A stretch of 5,363 nt of DNA, taken from NCBI GenBank assembly GCA_016550415.1, contig JABXGU010000642.1:1-5363 (forward strand), in the 5' to 3' direction. Each line of letters begins with the position of its first letter. Positions within the stretch are counted from its first letter, which is position 1. The translations under genes and the position numbers were made by a program. The notes below the pieces were generated by a model. That model saw only the letters and a program-made list of their open reading frames with translations. It had not been told where the DNA came from and did no database searches. Source of the DNA: an archaeon. GTDB lineage: Archaea; Asgardarchaeota; Hermodarchaeia; Hermodarchaeales; Hermodarchaeaceae. Below, piece by piece: positions 1 through 5,363 of the stretch.

Positions 1-12
1 TGAAATGGAGGG

Positions 13-2916
13 CTAATAGAAAATATTACGTCTACGACTAAACCACTTAGCAAGCTCCATGCCGACAATTGTGGGTAGAGCGAACATGAAGGCGATTAGC
101 CAATCCAGTTGGGCAAGTGGGATGAAATCAAAGTTGATACCAAAATCAGCTAGAATTATTGAAACTTCTGGGATATACATTAGTCCCCAGTGCATGAGGA
201 ATACGAATCCTATGAGAATGTAGATGAGGATGAAGCTCTCACGGCGTATGGATCTGAGAATAGATTGGTTAATTCGGCGTATGCTTAGAATCATTAGGGA
301 TTCAGCGAAGAGAAGTACGGTAAGAGCCATTACCCTGGCTTTTTGTTCAGCTGCTAAACTGAATGGTATTAATTCTGTGCTACCTGGAAGGATTGCGCTC
401 CAAGTTAGGTAGTAGACGAAGGAAACACCTAGTAGAATGAAGAATGAATTTAGAATTAGATAAGCTCCTAAGCGACGGCTTATGAGACCTTCAGTGTCGC
501 GAGGTTTCTCTTGCATTACATACTTGGAGGTTCGGTCAAAGACTAGGGCAAGCCCAGGCCAGGTGTGACTCGTGATAGTGAGGAAGATATGCTGCCAGTA
601 TGTGAGGAATTGTATTTGAGGAAAAAGTAGAAAGGTTCCAAAGAAGATGACGGATTCTGCAAGATTAATTGATATGTAGAAGAAGATCATCATGCGGATT
701 TTGTTAAAGAGACCACGACCCTGTCGAACACCATCGACGATGGAGGTGAAGCTATCATCAGCAATAATCATGTCTGAGGCTTCTTTGGCGACATCCGTTC
801 CTGTGATGCCCATTGCGATGCCTACATCACTTATACTCAAAGCAAGGGCATCGTTTACCCCGTCACCTGTAACTGCTACTGCATGACCTGCATCCTTATG
901 ACGTTGAACAATTATTTGCTTATCATCTGGATTTACACGAGCAAAAACTCGAATATGCAAGAATTCGTCATCATCAACTTGAGTGATTTCTTCACCCTCT
1001 ACCGCGATTTCAGATTCATCAATGATTGCTAATTGATTCCCGATGGTCCGAGCGGTTTCGAGGGCGTCACCAGTTATCATGATAGTGTTAATACCTGCAT
1101 TAGCACATTCCTTAACAGCCTCACGAACCCCTTCGCGAGGTGGGTCTACAATACAGACAAAGCCAACATAAGTGAGGCCCTGCTCAACACTATCACGTGA
1201 CTTTGGACCTGACCTCTTTGGGAGCTCATCCTCCTTAAGACGACGGACGGCAAAGGAGAGAACACGATTTCCACGAGCTGCAAAGGTATCGACTATTTTT
1301 GAAATTTCATTTGCACGCTTCTCTGTGAGTTGACGTGCATTTCTGTCATCTCCAATGTGTGTGCACCTTTCAAGAAGAACATTTGTTGCACCCTTAACAA
1401 ATGCAACATAGTCTCCACTAGGATGAGTAAACACACGTGTCATTCGTTTCAGTGTTGAATCAAAGGGGAAGTTCAATACCAGGGGGTATGAAGTCTTTAA
1501 TGCGCTCTCAACAATTCCACTTTTTCGTAGAAGTGCAAGGAGTGCGGCTTCTGTAGGATCACCAACTGCTCTCCACTGAACCTGACCTCCATCGGGAGTT
1601 TCCTCAGTGACAAGTTCAGCATCATTGTTTAATCCGCCAATCCTAATAATAAGACCAAGTCGATCATAGGATTTTATGTTGATAGGTTCTTTTTCAAAGG
1701 AGTCAATGGAATCAGGATTCCCTTTGATATGGTATAATTTTCCCGTGGGTGCGTAACCTTTACCAGTGGCATGGAAAAGATCTTCTCCATCCCATACAAA
1801 GCTTACCATCATTTCACTTCGCGTAAGAGTACCAGTCTTATCAGTACATATGACGCTGACCCGTCCAAGACTTTCTACCGCCGAAAGGTCACGGACTATT
1901 ACTCCACGTGAAGCCATCATCAGGACTCCGGTGAGAAGCACAATAGTGGTGAGAAGTGGAATGTTTATTGGCATAATAGTCATAGCAGTTACTATTGCCC
2001 GGTTAGCAAAATCCCCAAATAACGCAAGTGTCAAGTCTCCTGTCAATAATGGAGGTATTATGCGGGATGCGAGAGACACGAAAAGGAGAACGATTGCACC
2101 AGCACCAAGAAAAAGGGCAAGCCGATTCACTTTCCTTCGAAGTGGAATGTCACCAGTATTTAGAGTTTCAAGACCTTGACTGATCTTACCGATTTCAGTG
2201 TCTTGTCCTGTTGCTGTAGTAATATAGTGTCCTGAACCTGTGGCTACAAAGGTGCCTCGAAATACCATATTGTTTCGAGCATGTAAAGGTGTATCAGCAG
2301 GAAGGGGAGCCCTCATTGAGGATTTAAGTATTGAATTACTCTCTCCTGTCAATGATGCCTCCACTATTTGTAAATCACTAGCTTCTGATAACCGTCCATC
2401 TGCAGGGATACGGTCACCCTGAGTGAGGACAAGAAGATCACCAGGCACAACCTGGGTTGTGTCGATTTCATGCTTTGAACCATCGCGAATTACAACAGTG
2501 GTATCAGCTGCGAGAGCTTGAAGGGCTTCAAGTTTCTTCTGTGCACGAAACTGCTGAATGATGGCAAGCCCGGCATTGAAAGCGATGATAATTGCCCACA
2601 TGTAAGATTGCCCGATTGCAGAATTGATACCGAAAGAGAAACCCACCAAAAACAATGCTAAAATACTGATAATGTAAATCGTGATGAGTCCGTTGAAGAT
2701 TGGTGCAAGGTAGACACGCCAGAAAGAGCCACGAATTCGAGGAAGGGAGTTTGGACCATAAAGTTCAAGCCGCCTTCTAGCTTCCGCACTCGATAAGCCT
2801 TGCACATCATCTGTGCCCAAATAATGGGTAAGCTTGACAAGAGAAAGACTATGAGGCTCATTGACCTTTTCAAGTTCCAATGTAGAGCCCAAATCCTTCG
2901 ACATCCAAGTTCCCAT
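13..2916 (-). CDS. P-type cation-transporting ATPase (P2/P3-like, HAD superfamily), ion unknown
   Basis: This is an integral membrane pump that should couple ATP hydrolysis, through an aspartyl-phosphate intermediate, to cation movement. It has 967 residues, close to the usual size for bacterial and archaeal P2/P3 pumps, and ends in TAG. A cation-ATPase N-terminal domain (about 22-90, with GLSSAEA and YGPNSLP) is followed by M1-M2 (about 69-123). The actuator domain carries TGES at 190-193. M3-M4 lie at about 266-335. The phosphorylation motif is CTDKTGTLT, with D359 the phosphate acceptor. The nucleotide domain shows GDPTEAALL (452-460), FDSTLKRM (485-492) and KGAT (508-511). The P-domain shows DPPREGV (591-597), MITGD (613-617) and TGDGVNDA (683-690). 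M5-M10 fill about 739-959. No heavy-metal-binding N-terminal domain or CPx motif is present, which argues against a P1B metal pump. M4 reads MPINIP rather than PEGLP, and M6 has His (H784) where Ca2+ pumps have Asp, so the ion is not predicted. The gene follows the Lon-like protease gene by 39 bp and is probably co-transcribed with it. The start may instead be the ATG 12 bases downstream. The family call is firm; the substrate is open. Confidence 0.96.
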   Translation of the reverse strand: MGTWMSKDLGSTLELEKVNEPHSLSLVKLTHYLGTDDVQGLSSAEARRRLELYGPNSLPRIRGSFWRVYLAPIFNGLITIYIISILALFLVGFSFGINSAIGQSYMWAIIIAFNAGLAIIQQFRAQKKLEALQALAADTTVVIRDGSKHEIDTTQVVPGDLLVLTQGDRIPADGRLSEASDLQIVEASLTGESNSILKSSMRAPLPADTPLHARNNMVFRGTFVATGSGHYITTATGQDTEIGKISQGLETLNTGDIPLRRKVNRLALFLGAGAIVLLFVSLASRIIPPLLTGDLTLALFGDFANRAIVTAMTIMPINIPLLTTIVLLTGVLMMASRGVIVRDLSAVESLGRVSVICTDKTGTLTRSEMMVSFVWDGEDLFHATGKGYAPTGKLYHIKGNPDSIDSFEKEPINIKSYDRLGLIIRIGGLNNDAELVTEETPDGGQVQWRAVGDPTEAALLALLRKSGIVESALKTSYPLVLNFPFDSTLKRMTRVFTHPSGDYVAFVKGATNVLLERCTHIGDDRNARQLTEKRANEISKIVDTFAARGNRVLSFAVRRLKEDELPKRSGPKSRDSVEQGLTYVGFVCIVDPPREGVREAVKECANAGINTIMITGDALETARTIGNQLAIIDESEIAVEGEEITQVDDDEFLHIRVFARVNPDDKQIIVQRHKDAGHAVAVTGDGVNDALALSISDVGIAMGITGTDVAKEASDMIIADDSFTSIVDGVRQGRGLFNKIRMMIFFYISINLAESVIFFGTFLLFPQIQFLTYWQHIFLTITSHTWPGLALVFDRTSKYVMQEKPRDTEGLISRRLGAYLILNSFFILLGVSFVYYLTWSAILPGSTELIPFSLAAEQKARVMALTVLLFAESLMILSIRRINQSILRSIRRESFILIYILIGFVFLMHWGLMYIPEVSIILADFGINFDFIPLAQLDWLIAFMFALPTIVGMELAKWFSRRRNIFY

Positions 2917-2921
2917 ACTCC
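2911..2921 (-). promoter_or_regulatory. weak ribosome-binding signals at the ATPase start
   Basis: On the minus strand GGAG lies at 2921-2918, only one base before the ATG at 2916 and thus too close to serve it. The same GGAG is 13 bases before the second in-frame ATG at 2904, which is rather long. A weaker GGGA at 2914-2911 is 6 bases before ATG 2904, a good spacing. The signals therefore favour ATG 2904 (product starting MSKDLG) slightly over ATG 2916 (MGTWMSKDLG). An in-frame TGA at 2946-2944 and the lack of other start codons after it rule out a start further upstream. Confidence 0.3.
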
Positions 2922-2955
2922 GAGTGTATCCAAGGCTTAAAAGTCAATTGTGCCT
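2917..2955 (-). other. 39-bp intergenic gap between the protease and ATPase genes
   Basis: This short same-strand gap shows no stable inverted repeat followed by a T-run, so no intrinsic terminator is apparent. A TTGACT at 2947-2942 resembles a bacterial -35 box, but no -10-like hexamer lies 16-18 bases beyond it. The T-rich stretch just after it could only loosely resemble an archaeal TATA element. Read-through transcription from the protease gene into the ATPase gene is the simplest reading. Confidence 0.5.
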
Positions 2956-5363
2956 TCAATCTCTTTCATTTTCAGAAGAGGCTGAAGTGTATTCACGCAT
3001 TGTAGTAGCCATCTGTTTAAGGCGCTTATCCACTAAATCATTAATTGTGCCCGAAGGAAAGTTTCCATCAGATTTGCGTTTCCCTGCAGGGATACCAGTA
3101 AGCAATTCTATACCTTCATCAATGGTTTCAATGGCAAAGATATGGAATTTGCCCTTTCGGACTGCTTCAACGACCTCATCCTTTAACATCAGATTCTGAA
3201 TATTTGCCTTGGGAATAATGACACTTTGATTTCCTGTAAGACCAACTGTTTTGCAGAGTGCAAAGTAGCCTTCGATTTTTTCATTGACCCCACCGATGGC
3301 TTGAACTTCACCATGTTGATTAACAGAACCTGTTACAGCGAATCGCTGCTGGATAGGCACACCTGATAAAACTGAGAGGAGAGCATACAATTCAGTGCTA
3401 CTAGCGCTATCTCCATCTACACCGCTATAGCTCTGTTCAAAGACAAGGCGGGCAGAAAGGCTTAGGGGTTTATTGCGACCAAAATTTTCTGCGACATAGC
3501 CACTGAGGATTAGGATTCCCTTAGTGTGGATAGGACCACCCAGTTTGGCTTCGCGCTCAATATCAATGACTTTTCCACGTCCGGGTGCGACACTGGCTGT
3601 AACACGTGAAGGACGTCCGAAGGAGAAATCACCCAAGGAGAGAACAGAAAGTCCATTCACCTGTCCTATTGCTTTTCCTCTGGTGTCAATTAGAATAACT
3701 TCTTTTTCAATGAGTTCACGGATTTTTTCTTCGAGTAGATTGGACCTGTAAATTCGCTCCTCTAAGGCGCGTTTGATATGTTTCCGATTGATTGTTCGCT
3801 TCCGCGCCCTTTTTGCGTAAAGGTTGGCTTCACGAATGATATCAGCAATTATGCTGAAGCGTGTAGATAGTTTAGATTGATCTCCTGCAAGACGACTGCT
3901 GTAATCAATCACTTCAGCGATGGCAGAGACAGTTAGTGGACGCAATTTTTCTTTTTTATGGAGAGCACAGATGAAGGAGCCATATATTTTCACATTTTTA
4001 CGTGTTCTATCCATGGTTGTATCAAAATCTGCTTTGACTTTGAAGAGTTCACGAAAATCAGGATCCAATGTGTATAGTTGCTGATAGAGTAAAGGGTCAC
4101 CGACAATGATGACCTTTACCTTCAATGGGATAGGCTCAGGGCGTAATGTCTTCACGGTGAGGAAGCCCATCTGCTCTGATGGTTCCTCGATTACAATCTG
4201 TTCGTTTTGAAGAGCTCGTTTCAGTGCCTGATAAGAAAGGGGAGATAAAAGTAAATCACGGATAGGAATTACTAAGTATCCTCCATTGACTTTGTGCAGT
4301 GCACCTGGTCGAATCATGGAGAAGTCTGTAACAAGAGCGCCAAAACGTGATTCTTTTTCTATGCGACCGAAAAGATTTGAATAGGTCGGATTGTGCGCAA
4401 TAACAACTGGTGCACCTTTCAAATCTGCGTTATCAACAACCAGATTAGCACGATACCGCTTCGCAAATTCATCGGGAGATATTTGTTTAGCTGATTGAGC
4501 AGATGGCATTCCAGGTGGTAGGCGTCCAATGAATTGGTTAAGATGTTCGCCGATATCCTTTGCCATAGCATGGATAAACTCAATGACCTTTGAGAAATTG
4601 GCATAGTTTTCTTCCAGTTCATCGATGAGAGGTTCGAGACGAAACTGAACAGCATCCTCTTCCATTTTCTGAAGGTCCTTTCTCATCTTTCTCTCTAAGC
4701 TTCGTACTTTACGGAAAAGTGAACGCAAATCTTCCTCTAGGACGTCACGACGACTTTCAATCTCTTTGCGAACAGAAGCAGGCAGCCCGGCAACCTTATC
4801 TGGTGTCACAGGTTTGCCTTCAACAACTGGCACCATCAACAGACCAGTCTGGGTTCCTTGTAGGACAAAGCCTGCCTTCGCAGCCTTCTGCTGCATCCTC
4901 TCACTCAGCTTATCCCTTTCCGCTTCAAAAACACGAGTCCGTTCTTCTCTCTGATGAGCATATTCCTCGCTTTCAAGCATCTGTGTAATGGCAGAACGAG
5001 CTGATTCAATGAAAAGATTAAGATCAGAGTCCAACTGCCTACCCTTGCCAGCCGGTAATTCCAAAGCACGTGGTTGATATTGGTCTTTAAAATTTGAGAC
5101 ATAACACCAGTCTGAAGGTTTTAACTCTTTCACAGCTAACTCTTCAAGAAAACCCATTATAGCAGTAGTCCGACCTGTTCCTGGAATACCCGCCACATAA
5201 ACATTGAATCCTAAATCCTCGATTTCCAAACCAAACTCTAATGCCCGTATCGCCCGTTTCTGTCCTACAATCTCTTGCAACGGAACAAGCTCATCACTTG
5301 TACGACATTCAAAATGATCCAATTCACAGGTCACACGAAGCTGCTTCGGACTTAATTCTTTCA
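2956..5363 (-). CDS. Lon-like protease (LonB/LonC type, peptidase family S16), 5' end at window edge
   Basis: This is a predicted cytosolic serine protease with an AAA-like module and a C-terminal Lon proteolytic domain. Residues here are numbered from the in-frame GTG at 5334. The N-terminal AAA part (about 14-100) has a Walker A-like GIPGTGRT at 49-56, with R55 in place of lysine. A charged, coiled-coil-rich helical insertion spans about 105-270. The AAA part resumes at about 290-440: GGYLVIPIRD (351-360) sits where Walker B should be but lacks the acidic pair, and DPDFRELFKVKADFD (424-438) is typical of the family. A helical lid covers about 445-530. The S16 domain (about 555-750) has catalytic S643 in GDSASS and K686 in NEKIEG; their 43-residue spacing equals that of E. 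coli Lon S679/K722. There is no membrane segment, unlike archaeal membrane LonB. The frame stays open upstream of the GTG to the edge (KELSPKQLR), and the last two bases could complete a start codon one base outside, giving about 802 residues. The stop is TGA. The P-type ATPase gene follows after 39 bp. Confidence 0.95.
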   Translation of the reverse strand, partial: KELSPKQLRVTCELDHFECRTSDELVPLQEIVGQKRAIRALEFGLEIEDLGFNVYVAGIPGTGRTTAIMGFLEELAVKELKPSDWCYVSNFKDQYQPRALELPAGKGRQLDSDLNLFIESARSAITQMLESEEYAHQREERTRVFEAERDKLSERMQQKAAKAGFVLQGTQTGLLMVPVVEGKPVTPDKVAGLPASVRKEIESRRDVLEEDLRSLFRKVRSLERKMRKDLQKMEEDAVQFRLEPLIDELEENYANFSKVIEFIHAMAKDIGEHLNQFIGRLPPGMPSAQSAKQISPDEFAKRYRANLVVDNADLKGAPVVIAHNPTYSNLFGRIEKESRFGALVTDFSMIRPGALHKVNGGYLVIPIRDLLLSPLSYQALKRALQNEQIVIEEPSEQMGFLTVKTLRPEPIPLKVKVIIVGDPLLYQQLYTLDPDFRELFKVKADFDTTMDRTRKNVKIYGSFICALHKKEKLRPLTVSAIAEVIDYSSRLAGDQSKLSTRFSIIADIIREANLYAKRARKRTINRKHIKRALEERIYRSNLLEEKIRELIEKEVILIDTRGKAIGQVNGLSVLSLGDFSFGRPSRVTASVAPGRGKVIDIEREAKLGGPIHTKGILILSGYVAENFGRNKPLSLSARLVFEQSYSGVDGDSASSTELYALLSVLSGVPIQQRFAVTGSVNQHGEVQAIGGVNEKIEGYFALCKTVGLTGNQSVIIPKANIQNLMLKDEVVEAVRKGKFHIFAIETIDEGIELLTGIPAGKRKSDGNFPSGTINDLVDKRLKQMATTMREYTSASSENERD

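Noticed and set aside
1..12. Possible terminator after the ATPase stop codon
   Set aside because: Only 12 bases remain before the window edge, too few to judge; no hairpin is visible in them.
1801..1860. Assignment of the pump as a Ca2+ (SERCA-like) or H+ (P3A) ATPase
   Set aside because: The phosphorylation and nucleotide motifs are shared by several classes. The M4 and M6 ion-binding residues match neither class, so a specific substrate is not supported.
1766..2179. A 137-residue open frame on the plus strand
   Set aside because: It lies wholly antisense to the TM/phosphorylation region of the ATPase, which carries clear motifs. Its translation is Arg/Thr/Ile-rich with no recognisable domain, as expected for a shadow frame.
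2658..2933. A 91-residue minus-strand frame starting at a TTG just upstream of the ATPase start
   Set aside because: It overlaps the ATPase N-terminal domain in another frame. The ATPase frame has the family motifs, and this one shows only frame-shifted hydrophobic stretches.
2925..2947. Possible promoter in the gap beginning with TTGACT
   Set aside because: No matching -10 element lies at 16-18 bases; the only GATAC-like sequence is about 10 bases away, so it does not form a credible promoter.
2861..3199. A 112-residue plus-strand open frame spanning the gap between the two genes
   Set aside because: Most of it is antisense to conserved coding sequence at the ATPase N-terminus and the protease C-terminus; no domain or good ribosome-binding site is visible.
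4419..4655. A 78-residue minus-strand frame inside the protease gene
   Set aside because: It is an out-of-frame shadow of the protease helical region with no motif of its own.

Overview
The window is almost fully coding. It holds two genes, both on the minus strand and 39 bp apart, so they read from the right edge toward the left edge. The upstream gene (right side, running off or ending within a base of the window edge) encodes a soluble Lon-like protease of the LonB/LonC type. It has an N-terminal AAA-like module with degenerate nucleotide-binding motifs, a long helical insertion, and an intact C-terminal S16 peptidase domain with a Ser/Lys dyad. The downstream gene (left side, complete) encodes a ten-helix P-type cation-transporting ATPase with every catalytic motif of the P2/P3 ATPases in place.

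Both genes are intact, with no frameshift or internal stop. Base composition is uniform and looks like low-to-mid 40s percent G+C by eye. There is no sign of a mobile element, RNA gene, CRISPR array or notable repeat. The short same-strand spacing and the lack of a convincing promoter or terminator in the gap suggest co-transcription, with the protease first.

The organism cannot be fixed from two genes. Both protein families occur in bacteria and archaea. The weak Shine-Dalgarno signal before the ATPase, the mixed codon use and the lack of close resemblance to well-known model proteins would fit an uncultivated prokaryote, possibly an archaeon; this is a guess.

The most interesting signal is in the ATPase membrane region. 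Aligned by eye to the SERCA calcium pump, it keeps three ligands of calcium site I (M5 Asn and Glu, M8 Glu). It loses the M4 Glu and M6 Asn of site II, and the M6 Asp shared by both sites is a His. The transported ion therefore cannot be assigned by analogy. A second point is that the protease has lost the Walker A lysine and the Walker B acids while keeping a perfect protease dyad, suggesting altered or absent ATP dependence.
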